A stretch of 64,000 nucleotides of DNA, from assembly GCF_032681285.1 (NCBI RefSeq), contig NZ_CP136336.1, forward strand, positions 2,033,001 through 2,097,000, in the 5' to 3' direction. The first letter of the stretch is position 1. Each line of letters starts with the position of its first letter. Made by a program: the position numbers and the translations under genes. Below, one piece after another: positions 9,303 through 17,764 of the stretch. The DNA comes from Piscinibacter gummiphilus (lineage in GTDB: Bacteria; Pseudomonadota; Gammaproteobacteria; Burkholderiales; Burkholderiaceae_C). The notes under the pieces are model-generated. The model was given only the letters and a program-made list of their open reading frames with translations. It ran no database searches and was not told where the DNA came from.

Positions 9303-10775
9303 ATGACGATTCTCGATGCCGGTGCCGGCTTCTGCGTGGTGATTCCCGACTTCCTGTCGGCGCAGGAGTGCCGCGAGCACATTGCGCGCAGCGAGGCACG
9401 CGGGTTCAACGCGGCGGCGAGCCACTACCCGCCCTCGTACCGCAACAACGACCGGCAGGTGGTCGACGACCCCGCGTTCGCGCGCCAGATGGGCGAGCGC
9501 CTGGCCGGACACGTGCCCGCACGCCTTGAACACGAGGGGGAGACCTGGGCCTTCGACGGCATCAACGAGCGCTTCCGCTTCTGCCGCTACCGCGCCGGCC
9601 AGCAGTTCAACCTGCATCAGGACGGGGTGCATCACCGCGGGCCTGGGTTGCAGTCGCGTCTCACCTTCATGGTCTACCTCACCGATGGCGACGCCTTCGA
9701 CGGGGGCGACACGCTCTTCTACTCGGCTGGCCCCGCGGGCGACGCGAACGGTGCCCCGGCGCGGCTGATCGGCCGGGTGCGGCCGCGTGCGGGCAGCCTC
9801 ATCCTCTTCGACCACCGCCTGTGGCATTCGGGCGAGACGGTGAGCCGCGGCGTGAAGCACATCCTGCGCAGCGACGTGATCTATCGCCGGCACGAGGCCG
9901 CCCCCGCGCCGAGCCCGCGCCCCTTCGAGCCGGGACACCAGGGCTACGTCTGGGCCCTGGCACGCCTGGGCGACGACCTGCTCGCCAGCAGCGGGCGCGA
10001 CACCTCCATCCGCCTGTGGCGCGACGATGGCCGTGCCGCGGGCCAGCTTGTCGGGCATCGCCAATCGGTGCTGGGGCTCGCGGCCTTGCCCGGTGGCCGG
10101 CTGGCGTCGATCTCGCGGGACGGCGACCTGCGCTTGTGGTCGGTGGCCGACCGCGCCTGCATTCGCACGGTCCCGGCCCACGAGGGCAGCGGGCTCACGG
10201 TGGCCGCGCTGCCCGACGGCGCGCTTGCGAGCGGCGGTGCCGATGCGCAGGTGCGTCTCTGGCGTGCCGACGGCGAGCCGCTTGCCACGCTCAGTGGCCA
10301 CACGGACTGGGTGTGGTCGGTCGCCGCCGTCGGCCGCGGACTCCTGGCCTCGGCCAGCGAAGACGGGACGGTGAGGCTGTGGGATCGTGCTTCCGGCCGT
10401 TGCGTGGGCACGCTGCCCGGCGCGTCGCCGTTGCGCGACCTGCTCGTGCTGCCCGGCGGCGATCAACTCATCTGCGCCGACATCGAAGGCCGCCTCGACA
10501 CCTGGGCGCGCAGCGGCAGCACCTGGACGCAGACGCACACGATGCAGGCGCACGGCGCCGCCGTGCGGCGGCTGCGCTGGCTCGGCGACGGCATGCTCGC
10601 GAGCGCCGGTGAAGACAACCGCGTGCGCGTGTGGCGCCTGGCCGACCGCACCTTGCTGGCCGAGTCGTGCCACGACAATTTCGTGACCGACGTGCTGCCG
10701 CTGCCGGGCGCCTACCTCAGCTGCTCCTACGATGGCCGCATCGCACGGCACGCACCACCCGAGGTTCACGCATGA
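9303..10775 (+). CDS. 2OG-Fe(II) oxygenase (prolyl 4-hydroxylase-like) fused to a WD40 propeller
   Basis: A 490-residue two-domain protein. Residues 1-195 form a double-stranded beta-helix dioxygenase with the iron triad H105-x-D107...H175 and a 2-oxoglutarate-binding Arg at about 189, all intact. Residues from about 205 to the end contain six to seven WD40-type repeats (LASSGRDTSIRLW, LASISRDGDLRLW, LASGGADAQVRLW, LASASEDGTVRLW and so on), enough for one propeller. The oxygenase is expected to hydroxylate a protein or small molecule and the propeller to bind partner or substrate. ATG at 9303 has GAGG 7 nt upstream; ATG at 9288 has no Shine-Dalgarno sequence. The stop overlaps the start of the HD-domain gene (ATGA), so the two are coupled. 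Confidence 0.88.
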   Translation: MTILDAGAGFCVVIPDFLSAQECREHIARSEARGFNAAASHYPPSYRNNDRQVVDDPAFARQMGERLAGHVPARLEHEGETWAFDGINERFRFCRYRAGQQFNLHQDGVHHRGPGLQSRLTFMVYLTDGDAFDGGDTLFYSAGPAGDANGAPARLIGRVRPRAGSLILFDHRLWHSGETVSRGVKHILRSDVIYRRHEAAPAPSPRPFEPGHQGYVWALARLGDDLLASSGRDTSIRLWRDDGRAAGQLVGHRQSVLGLAALPGGRLASISRDGDLRLWSVADRACIRTVPAHEGSGLTVAALPDGALASGGADAQVRLWRADGEPLATLSGHTDWVWSVAAVGRGLLASASEDGTVRLWDRASGRCVGTLPGASPLRDLLVLPGGDQLICADIEGRLDTWARSGSTWTQTHTMQAHGAAVRRLRWLGDGMLASAGEDNRVRVWRLADRTLLAESCHDNFVTDVLPLPGAYLSCSYDGRIARHAPPEVHA

Positions 10776-11386
10776 ACGATCTCTTGTCTTCCTGGCAATC
10801 GGCCTGGGGCCTCGTCGGCCTGGTCGAGCCGCCCCGCAGCACGTTCGACGCGCTGTGCCGGGCCTACGCCGAGCCGCAGCGCCACTACCACACGCTGCAG
10901 CACCTGCGGGAGTGCCTGGCCCAGGACGGCGAGATCGAGCGGCTGGCCGAACGCCCGGGCGAGGTGCTGCTTGCACTGTGGTTCCACGACGCCGTGTACG
11001 ACACGCATGCCCGCGGCAACGAGGCCGCCAGTGCCGAGTGGGCGCGCGACACCGTGGCCGCCGCTGGCAGCCGCGAAGCGGGCGACCGAGTGCATGCGCT
11101 CATCATGGCGACCGAGCACCACGCGGTGCCCTCGACTCGCGATGCCAAGGTCATGGTCGACGTGGACTTGTCGATCCTCGGCGCCGATGCCGCGCGCTTC
11201 GATGAATACGAGCGCCAGGTGCGCGAGGAGTACCGCCACGTGCCCGAGCTCCTCTTTCGCACCAAGCGGCGTTCGGTGCTGCAAGGCTTCCTCGCGCGGC
11301 CCAGGCTCTACAACACCGAGGCCTACGTCGACCGGCTGGAAGCGAAAGCTCGCGAGAACCTGCGCCGTTCCGTCGAGAGGCTTTGA
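10772..11386 (+). CDS. HD-domain predicted metal-dependent phosphohydrolase (COG4339-type)
   Basis: A 204-residue cytoplasmic protein whose metal-binding residues follow the HD superfamily pattern: H40 (YHTLQHL), H72-D73 (LWFHDAVYDT), the EHH in MATEHHAV near 112-113, and a later Asp in MVDVDLSILG. Length and motif spacing match the COG4339 'predicted metal-dependent HD superfamily phosphohydrolase' group, whose substrate is not known. It starts inside the stop codon of the oxygenase-WD40 gene (ATGA), so it belongs to the same TetR-controlled transcript. That ties an oxygenase and a hydrolase to one inducer. Confidence 0.87.
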   Translation: MNDLLSSWQSAWGLVGLVEPPRSTFDALCRAYAEPQRHYHTLQHLRECLAQDGEIERLAERPGEVLLALWFHDAVYDTHARGNEAASAEWARDTVAAAGSREAGDRVHALIMATEHHAVPSTRDAKVMVDVDLSILGADAARFDEYERQVREEYRHVPELLFRTKRRSVLQGFLARPRLYNTEAYVDRLEAKARENLRRSVERL

Positions 11387-11434
11387 GCGCGCCTGCTCCT
11401 GGGACTTGTTGAAGAGAGCCCTCGCGGCCCTCTG

Positions 11435-11926
11435 TCACACGCAGCTGCGTGCGACCAGTTGGCCCTTGAGGTAGGCCCGCCGCACGGTGCCGGCCGCGAT
11501 GGCTGCGGCCACGTCCTTCGAGTAGCGCTCGGCACCGCTCAGCTTGCGCACCCACTTGCGATAGGGCACCACGCCTTCGGCGGCGCTGCGCACGCTGCCG
11601 ATGGCTTCGTTGGTGGCGAGCGTGACGCCGCGTTCGATGAGGCTCGGGTTGGCAGCGGTGGGGGGTGTGTCGAGGTCGGCCCCGAGCAGTTCGTCGAGCG
11701 CCTTGATCTCCGCTGCGAGCGCGGTGCAGCTCGCGTCGATGGGCGGGGCATACGGGCGCGCCGCCACGGCCACCAGCAGCGGCGGGATGGGCGCCTGCAC
11801 GAGGTTGAGGTCGTTGAGCGGCGTGATGGCCGCATCGGTCACCGGCTTGGTGTCGACCTGGGCGCAGGCGCCCAGCAGCAGGGTGATGGTGAGGGCGAGG
11901 GCGAGGGTGGGGCGTGGGGTGTTCAT
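11435..11926 (-). CDS. Hypothetical lipoprotein
   Basis: A 163-residue product with a lipoprotein signal peptide: MNTPRPTLALALTITLLLGAC, with Cys21 the lipidation site in an LLGAC lipobox. The mature part is Ala/Leu-rich and probably helical, with two further Cys (DASCTALAAE and the C-terminal RSCV). The start at 11926 is chosen because it places the lipobox at the usual distance; the frame continues upstream without a signal. I do not recognise the family. It stands alone between convergent and tandem neighbours, 61 nt from the diguanylate cyclase start side. An outer-membrane-anchored periplasmic protein is inferred. Confidence 0.7.
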   Translation of the reverse strand: MNTPRPTLALALTITLLLGACAQVDTKPVTDAAITPLNDLNLVQAPIPPLLVAVAARPYAPPIDASCTALAAEIKALDELLGADLDTPPTAANPSLIERGVTLATNEAIGSVRSAAEGVVPYRKWVRKLSGAERYSKDVAAAIAAGTVRRAYLKGQLVARSCV

Positions 11927-11987
11927 GCGGCGCAGGGTACCAGCGGCCCGCGTGCACGGCGAGCGTCGAAACCCCAGGGTGCCAGCG

Positions 11988-13838
11988 TCACACCGGCAGC
12001 AGCGAGACCTGGTCGCGGCCGGCTTTCTTGGCGCCGTGCAACTGCGCATCGGCCTGTGCGTAGAGCTGTTCGCGGCTCAGCGGCGAGCCGAGTGGCTGGC
12101 CCCACCATGCCACCCCGAAGCTGGCGGTGACGATCCCGGTCGGGCTGCCCGGGTGCGTGATGTGCAGCTGGCGGATGGCATGGCGCAGCCGCTCGACGAA
12201 CTGCCGTGCGCCTTCCTTCGTGGTCGCGGTGAAGAGCAGCCCGAACTCCTCGCCGCCGAGGCGGAAGAGCAGGTCGCCCGAGCGGCGCAACTCGGCACGC
12301 ACCGCACCCGAGACGGCGCGCAGGACCTGGTCGCCCGCAGCCTGGCCGAGCAGGTCGTTGAAGGCCTTGAAATGGTCGAGGTCGAAGATGCAGAACGCCA
12401 GCGGCTCCTGGCGTGGCGCGTAGTCGAGCAACTGGGCGCAGAAGTCGTTGAAGTGACGGCGGTTGAAGGCGCCGGTCAGCTCGTCGGTGACCGACACCTC
12501 GTACAGGCGGCGGTTGGCGGCATCGAGTGCTTGGGCACGCTCTTTCAGCTGGGCTTCGAGCTTGCCGACCAGCGCCTGCTGGGCCAGACGGGCGCGGCGC
12601 TCGACGGCCACCTTTTCGAGGCCCAGCGCGTCGAGCATGTCGGACAGGCCCAGCGCGAGCAGCAACATCGCGAAGGTGGCCCCGATCTCGATCCCCCAGG
12701 TGCTGAACCCGTTGATGGGCACGAGCGCGGTGACCTGCGCGAAGTAGCCCAGCGCGCCCAGGCACAGCAGCGCGAAGGCGGCGACGTAGAAGCGCGCCGG
12801 GCGATGGCCGTGCAGCGCCAGCCGCGTGGCGAGGGCCAGCGTCAGGCTGCTCAGCAGCAGGCTGGTGACCCAGCCGAGCATCACGGTGAGGGCGTGGTAC
12901 CCGGTCAGCGCCAGCAGGGCAGCGCCCACGTTGAGCGCGACCAGCACCTGCACCGCCATCAGCCACGGCCGGATCAGGTGATCGCGCAAGCGCAGATACG
13001 AGAGGGCGAAAAGGCCCATCGCGGCGAAGGCGGCGCTGCTGGTGAGGGTCAGGAAGCCGTTGTTGAAGTCGGGTGCGCCGGGCCACACGTGCTGCCAGAC
13101 CTTGCCGTGCGAGGTGAGGCTCCACAGCAGGAGCCAGCCGGCGCAGTGTGCGTAGTGGCCGATGGCCTTCTGGCGCGTGACGCCGAAGAGCAGCAGGTGA
13201 AAAAGGCCGAGCGCCAGCACGCTGCCGTGGAAGAGCGTGAGGAGGGTGTCTTCGCGCACCATCGCGGCGTCGAAGCTGCTGCGGCTGTGCAGTGTGATGG
13301 GCAAGGGCTCGAAGAGGCCGTCGTGCGTCGACAGGCGCAGCCACACTTCGACCGTTTCGCGCGGCGCGAGCTGCAAGGGCAGGGCGATGTGACGCTGCGG
13401 CAATGGTTGTTGAGCGAAGGGCAGGCGATCACCGCCATGCACCTGCTCGACCCGGCTGCCGCCCAGGCGCAGCACGTGCCAGTGCGCATGGTCGTGGCGG
13501 GGGTGGCCGAGGTCGATCACCGCATCGGCGGGCTGAGGGCTGGTGTTGGTGATGCGCCAGCGCACCCAGAAGGCCGAGGGCTTGTAGCCGAAGGCCAGTG
13601 CGTTGCCGCGGCCGTATTGCCAGCCGCCGGCGGCACGGGCGCCGTTCAGGTCGAGGCGGGTGCTACGGTCTTCCAGCCACTCCGCTTGCGGCACCAGGTT
13701 GAGCGCCGAGGCCTGGGGCTGCCAGGGCAGGGCTTCCAGAGCCTGGGCGCCGGCCAGGCCGACGAGCCCGGCCAGGCCGATGGCGAGTCGCGCCACGGCC
13801 CGACGCCAACCCCCAAGCCCAGGCACGCGTGCAGACAT
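11988..13838 (-). CDS. 7TM-DISM sensor diguanylate cyclase (GGDEF)
   Basis: A 616-residue membrane-bound enzyme that should make cyclic di-GMP from two GTP. An N-terminal signal segment leads into a periplasmic 7TMR-DISMED2-like beta domain (about residues 35-190). Seven hydrophobic helices (about 200-400), a short coiled linker and a GGDEF domain (about 450-616) follow. The active-site motif is GGEEF at 528-532, which is catalytically competent in known enzymes. An RxxD inhibitory I-site (R519-D522) sits five residues before it, so product feedback is likely. The periplasmic domain in this family is thought to sense carbohydrate-like ligands; no ligand is implied here. It is divergent from the ATP-grasp gene at 13994. 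Confidence 0.93.
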   Translation of the reverse strand: MSARVPGLGGWRRAVARLAIGLAGLVGLAGAQALEALPWQPQASALNLVPQAEWLEDRSTRLDLNGARAAGGWQYGRGNALAFGYKPSAFWVRWRITNTSPQPADAVIDLGHPRHDHAHWHVLRLGGSRVEQVHGGDRLPFAQQPLPQRHIALPLQLAPRETVEVWLRLSTHDGLFEPLPITLHSRSSFDAAMVREDTLLTLFHGSVLALGLFHLLLFGVTRQKAIGHYAHCAGWLLLWSLTSHGKVWQHVWPGAPDFNNGFLTLTSSAAFAAMGLFALSYLRLRDHLIRPWLMAVQVLVALNVGAALLALTGYHALTVMLGWVTSLLLSSLTLALATRLALHGHRPARFYVAAFALLCLGALGYFAQVTALVPINGFSTWGIEIGATFAMLLLALGLSDMLDALGLEKVAVERRARLAQQALVGKLEAQLKERAQALDAANRRLYEVSVTDELTGAFNRRHFNDFCAQLLDYAPRQEPLAFCIFDLDHFKAFNDLLGQAAGDQVLRAVSGAVRAELRRSGDLLFRLGGEEFGLLFTATTKEGARQFVERLRHAIRQLHITHPGSPTGIVTASFGVAWWGQPLGSPLSREQLYAQADAQLHGAKKAGRDQVSLLPV

Positions 13839-13993
13839 GACGGCTTATCGACCCGGCCCGGCCGCGGTTGAGCGCCCAGGCGCGCGCCGGGGTTGGGGCT
13901 GTGCGGTTCACCACGCGGGTATTGTTTTTGCACGACAGCCCCGGGTTACGGTGGCCCTGCCGCGCTGCACCAATCTAAGAGAATCGCCCATCC

Positions 13994-16462
13994 ATGTTGA
14001 AGAGGCTGCTCTCCGCTTACTCCGCCCTCGAAGGCCGCTACGACGAGCTGCTGGCCGCCTCGGGTGACCCGCGTCCGCACTGGGATGCCTTCCTGCACGC
14101 GCTGGCCGAGCGCGAAGGCGCGGGCGTGAGCGACACCCTGGCGCTGATGGAGCGCCAGGTGCGCGAGAACGGCATCACCTACAACGTGTACGCCGACCCG
14201 AAGGGCGCCGACCGGCCCTGGGAAGTCGACCCGCTGCCGCTGCTGCTCTCGCCACGCGAGTGGGACGAGATCGAAGCCGGCATCGCGCAGCGCGCCGAAC
14301 TGCTCAACCGCGTGCTGGCCGATGTGTACGGCGAGCAGTCGCTGCTCAGGAGCGGGGCGATCCCGCCTTCAGTGGTGTTCGGGCACGGCGGCTACCTGCA
14401 CCAGGTGCAGGGCATCCGACCGCCCGGCGGCGTGCACCTCTTCCATTACGCCGCCGATCTCGCCCGCTCGCCCGATGGCCGCTGGTGGGTGGTGAGCGAC
14501 CGCACGCAGGCACCCTCGGGCGTGGGCTATGCGCTGGAGAACCGGCTCGTCGTCTCGCGTGTGTTCCCGCAGCTCTTTCGCGACCTGCATGTGCAGCACC
14601 TGGCTTCGTACTTCTCGCACATGCGCGAGTCGCTGCTGCGCTGGGCGCCGAAGGGTGATGGCGCTCCGCTGATCGCGCTGCTCACGCCGGGCCCGTACAA
14701 CGAGACCTACTTCGAGCATGCGCTGCTCGCACGCTACCTCGGCTTCGCGCTGGTGGAGGGCACCGACCTGACCGTGCGCGACGGCCGCGTGTGGATGAAG
14801 ACGGTGGAAGGCCTCAAGCGCGTGCACGCCATCCTGCGCCGCCAGGACGACGACTACTGCGACCCACTGGAGCTGCGCTCCGATTCGGCCCTCGGCGTGG
14901 CCGGCCTCACCGACTGCGCTCGGCGAGGCACCGTGCTCGTCGCCAATGCGCTCGGCTCGGGCGTGCTGGAGTCGGGCGCCTTGCTCGGCTACCTGCCCAA
15001 GCTCAGCGAGCAACTGCTCGGCGAACCGCTCAAGCTGCCTTCGGTGGCCACCTGGTGGCTGGGCGAGCCGGCCGCGTTCGAAGACGCGTGGAAGCGGCTC
15101 GACCACATCCTCATCAAGCCGCTCGAACGGTCGGTGAAGGAGCCGGCTGTGTTTGGCGCCGACCTGTCGGCCGACGAACGCACCGTGCTCAAGGCGCGCG
15201 TGGCCGCACGCCCGCAGCGCTACGTCGCGCAGGAGTGGGTGCATGTGTCGCAGGCGCCGGTGCTGGAGCGCGGTGCCGCGCAGCAGGGCGATCACTTGAG
15301 CGCACGCACGGTGGGCCTGCGCGTTTTCGCGGTGGCCACGCCGCAGGGTTATCGCGTGATGCCTGGGGGCCTGACGCGCGTGGCCAACGACCGCAACTCG
15401 CGCGTTATCGCGATGCAGCGCGGCGGCGGGTCGAAAGACACCTGGGTGCTGTCCGACGGGCCGGTGAACGCGGCGTTCTCGCTCTTGTCGAGCACGGTCA
15501 CGCCACAGGATCTCGTGACCTCGCGCGGCAACGTGCCCTCGCGCACGGCGGAAAACCTGTTCTGGTTCGGCCGTTATGGCGAGCGCTGCGATGACTCGGC
15601 ACGTCTGCTGCGCGTGGCGATCGCCACCGTGCTCGGTGCGACCGATGCCAATGCCGATGGCCGCTCCGATGGGCTCGTGCCGGTGCTGGCGCTCGCGCAG
15701 CGTGCCGGCCTGATCGATGCGGCCGACAACCCCGGCACCGAGCTGCTGCGCGCCGCCACGCACCCTGACGAAGGCCTGAGCCAGCGGCTCAGGCAGCTCT
15801 CGCGCGTGGCGTTCAACCTGCGCGACCGCATGTCGGCCGACAACTGGCGCACGCTCAACCGGCTGATCGGCGACCCCGTGTTCCAGCGCGGAAGCTCGCT
15901 GCCGCTCGCCCTTGCCTGGCTCGACCGCGCGGTCACGACCATGATGACGCTCTCGGGCTACGTGCTCGACGGCATGACGCGCGGCACCGGCTGGCGCTTC
16001 CTCTCGATCGGCCGGCGCATCGAGCGCCTGTCGAACCTGTGCATGACGCTGCAGGTGGCCACGCACGAAGGCCGTGCCGACGGGCTCGACTGGCTGCTCG
16101 AGCTGGCCGATTCGACCGTCACCTACCGCTCGCGCTACCTCGTGGCGCCCGAGTGGCTGCCGGTGCTCGACCTGCTGGTGCGCGACGACACCAACCCCCG
16201 CTCGGTGGCCTTCCAGGTGAAAGGGTTGGTGGAGTACATCGACAAGCTCGAGCGCGCACACGGCCGTTTTGCCTCGGACGTGCTGGCCCCGGCGCAAGCG
16301 GCGCTGCAGGCCTTGCAGCCGGCCGACCTGCACCCCGAGAGCGAAGCGCTGGCGTCGGCGATCGAGCAGCTCCAGCGTGCGGCGCACACCGTGTCGGACG
16401 AACTCACGCTCAAGTTCTTCTCGCATGCGGCCTCGCGCAGCGTGCTGTCGTTGGTGGCCTGA
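13994..16462 (+). CDS. Circularly permuted ATP-grasp protein fused to alpha-E domain
   Basis: An 822-residue protein. Residues about 60-480 match the circularly permuted ATP-grasp family (old DUF404/DUF407), with its characteristic N-terminal block NVYADPKGADRPWEVDPLP and FGHGGYLHQ. From about 517 (ENLFWFGRYGERCDDSARL) to the end is an alpha-E helical domain (DUF403). These are often two adjacent genes but are one polypeptide here. It is predicted, by family, to be an ATP-dependent carboxylate-amine ligase working with a transglutaminase-like peptidase. The transglutaminase gene starts 3 nt after this stop, and a DUF2126 protein lies 12 kb upstream. The substrate is unknown; a peptide tag or storage-like peptide is a literature hypothesis. 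Confidence 0.9.
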   Translation: MLKRLLSAYSALEGRYDELLAASGDPRPHWDAFLHALAEREGAGVSDTLALMERQVRENGITYNVYADPKGADRPWEVDPLPLLLSPREWDEIEAGIAQRAELLNRVLADVYGEQSLLRSGAIPPSVVFGHGGYLHQVQGIRPPGGVHLFHYAADLARSPDGRWWVVSDRTQAPSGVGYALENRLVVSRVFPQLFRDLHVQHLASYFSHMRESLLRWAPKGDGAPLIALLTPGPYNETYFEHALLARYLGFALVEGTDLTVRDGRVWMKTVEGLKRVHAILRRQDDDYCDPLELRSDSALGVAGLTDCARRGTVLVANALGSGVLESGALLGYLPKLSEQLLGEPLKLPSVATWWLGEPAAFEDAWKRLDHILIKPLERSVKEPAVFGADLSADERTVLKARVAARPQRYVAQEWVHVSQAPVLERGAAQQGDHLSARTVGLRVFAVATPQGYRVMPGGLTRVANDRNSRVIAMQRGGGSKDTWVLSDGPVNAAFSLLSSTVTPQDLVTSRGNVPSRTAENLFWFGRYGERCDDSARLLRVAIATVLGATDANADGRSDGLVPVLALAQRAGLIDAADNPGTELLRAATHPDEGLSQRLRQLSRVAFNLRDRMSADNWRTLNRLIGDPVFQRGSSLPLALAWLDRAVTTMMTLSGYVLDGMTRGTGWRFLSIGRRIERLSNLCMTLQVATHEGRADGLDWLLELADSTVTYRSRYLVAPEWLPVLDLLVRDDTNPRSVAFQVKGLVEYIDKLERAHGRFASDVLAPAQAALQALQPADLHPESEALASAIEQLQRAAHTVSDELTLKFFSHAASRSVLSLVA

Positions 16463-16465
16463 AGC

Positions 16466-17350
16466 ATGACGGCCGCGGAGCGCTACACCGTCGAGCACGA
16501 GACGCGCTACGTGTATGCCGCGCCGGTGTCTCAGTCGTGGCAGCTCGCCCGTCTCACGCCGCGCACGCTGCCGTGGCAAAAGCTGCTCGCCTGCGCGATC
16601 CAGATCGACCCGCCGCCCGACGAGCGCCACGAAGCGCCCGACAGCTTCGGCAACAGCGTCACCCACTTCGGCCTTCATGGCGCGCACCGCATGCTGCGTG
16701 TGCGCATGCAGTGCAGCGTGGAGGTGGGCGACCGGCCGGTGGCCGACGCCACGCCGTTCACGCCGTGGGAAAGCGTGCGCGACATGGTGCGCGAGCAGCC
16801 GCAGCTCGATGGCCTGGTGCCCGCGCGCATGGCCGAGCCGACCTCGCTCGTGCCGCTCTCCGAAGGGGCGCGCATGTACGCGCTGGAATCGCTCACGCCC
16901 GGGCGCGACTGGCTCGAAGCGGTGACCGACCTGATGCAGCGCATCCACGCCCACTTCGAGTTCGACCCCGGCGCCACGACCGTGAGCACCTCGGTCGACG
17001 AGGTGCTGTACCAGCGCCGCGGTGTCTGCCAGGACTTCGCGCACCTGATGCTCGCCTGCCTGCGCGGCCACGGCCTGCCTGCGCGATACGTGTCGGGCTA
17101 CCTGCTGACCAACCCCCCCGAGGGCCAGCCGCGCCTGATGGGGGTGGACGCCTCGCATGCCTGGGTGGCGGCCTATTCGCCAGCCACGGGCTGGGTGGAG
17201 TTCGACCCCACGAACAACCAGCTGGCCGACCACCGCTACATCACGCTCGCGTGGGGCGCCGATTTCGCCGACGTGGTGCCATTGCGCGGCGTGATCCTCG
17301 GCGGCGGGGCGCAGGAGATGGACGTCTCGGTGAGCGTCATCCCGGCCTGA
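16466..17350 (+). CDS. Transglutaminase family protein (bacterial transglutaminase-like N-terminal plus core)
   Basis: A 294-residue protein with the papain-like transglutaminase core. The catalytic triad is visible as C188 (RRGVCQDFAH), H231 (DASHAWV) and D247 (WVEFDPTNN). Residues 1-85 form the beta-rich bacterial transglutaminase N-terminal domain (YTVEHETRYVYAAPVSQSW). There is no signal peptide, so it should be cytoplasmic. It begins 3 nt after the ATP-grasp/alpha-E gene and is almost certainly co-translated with it. Proteins of this type are thought to act as peptidases or amidases on the product of the ATP-grasp partner; that is inference. Confidence 0.9.
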   Translation: MTAAERYTVEHETRYVYAAPVSQSWQLARLTPRTLPWQKLLACAIQIDPPPDERHEAPDSFGNSVTHFGLHGAHRMLRVRMQCSVEVGDRPVADATPFTPWESVRDMVREQPQLDGLVPARMAEPTSLVPLSEGARMYALESLTPGRDWLEAVTDLMQRIHAHFEFDPGATTVSTSVDEVLYQRRGVCQDFAHLMLACLRGHGLPARYVSGYLLTNPPEGQPRLMGVDASHAWVAAYSPATGWVEFDPTNNQLADHRYITLAWGADFADVVPLRGVILGGGAQEMDVSVSVIPA

Positions 17351-17505
17351 ACGATGGGTTCAAGGCCCGCCCCCCTGAAAGCGGGCCCTCGGCCTGCGGG
17401 ATTCTTCTGAGGGTCTCAGCTCACTATCTTTGCAGCCATAGGTGGGATGTTTTCGCGAACCCGGCTTGCGCACACTGCGGCCCAAGCAAAACAGAGGGAG
17501 CGAAC

Positions 17506-17715
17506 ATGACGACGGCGAGTGCTTGGATGAAGACGAGCGACGTGAGGCACGAGGTGCGGCGCACCGGGACGGGCGAATGGACCGGCGTGAGCTGGACCGA
17601 TTCGAGCTGGGAGCTGGCGCACGGCCTGGAAGTGGTGGAAGACCTGCCGCCCGATGTGTGGCCCCCCGAATTCCCACCCGGCCAGTTGCCACTGGCGTCG
17701 CCACAAGAAAATTGA
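17506..17715 (+). CDS. Small uncharacterised acidic, Trp-rich protein
   Basis: A 69-residue product starting at ATG 17506 with an AGGGAG Shine-Dalgarno sequence 6 nt upstream. It has five Trp, including a WTGVSWTDSSWELAHGLEV stretch at about residues 24-42, then an acidic, Pro-rich tail (DLPPDVWPPEFPPGQLP). There is no signal peptide, membrane segment or Cys. I do not recognise a family. Support comes from the good ribosome-binding site, codon use like its neighbours, and its own intergenic space. It follows the transglutaminase gene by 155 nt and converges on a binding-protein gene. Confidence 0.6.
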   Translation: MTTASAWMKTSDVRHEVRRTGTGEWTGVSWTDSSWELAHGLEVVEDLPPDVWPPEFPPGQLPLASPQEN

Positions 17716-17732
17716 CCGGGCTCAGCCCGGTC
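17704..17732 (-). terminator. Terminator of the binding-protein gene (possibly bidirectional)
   Basis: An 8-bp stem (GACCGGGC 17714-17721 with GCCCGGTC 17725-17732) has a 3-nt loop. Read on the minus strand it is followed by AATTTTCTT, a T-rich tract. On the plus strand it overlaps the stop of the 69-aa gene but lacks a T run. Confidence 0.65.
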
Positions 17733-17764
17733 GATTCATGAAGCGCTGGAAAGCGCTGATGGTG

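Noticed and set aside
7563..10976. A 1,137-codon minus-strand frame across the radical SAM, TetR and oxygenase genes
   Set aside because: It runs antisense through well-supported genes on the plus strand and, in another frame, through the TetR gene. No family similarity; a GC-driven artefact.
17364..17387. Hairpin GGCCCGC/GCGGGCC after the transglutaminase gene as a terminator
   Set aside because: The stem is 7 bp with a 10-nt loop and no T tract follows; it may be a decayed relative of the terminator at 1557 but cannot be called as one.
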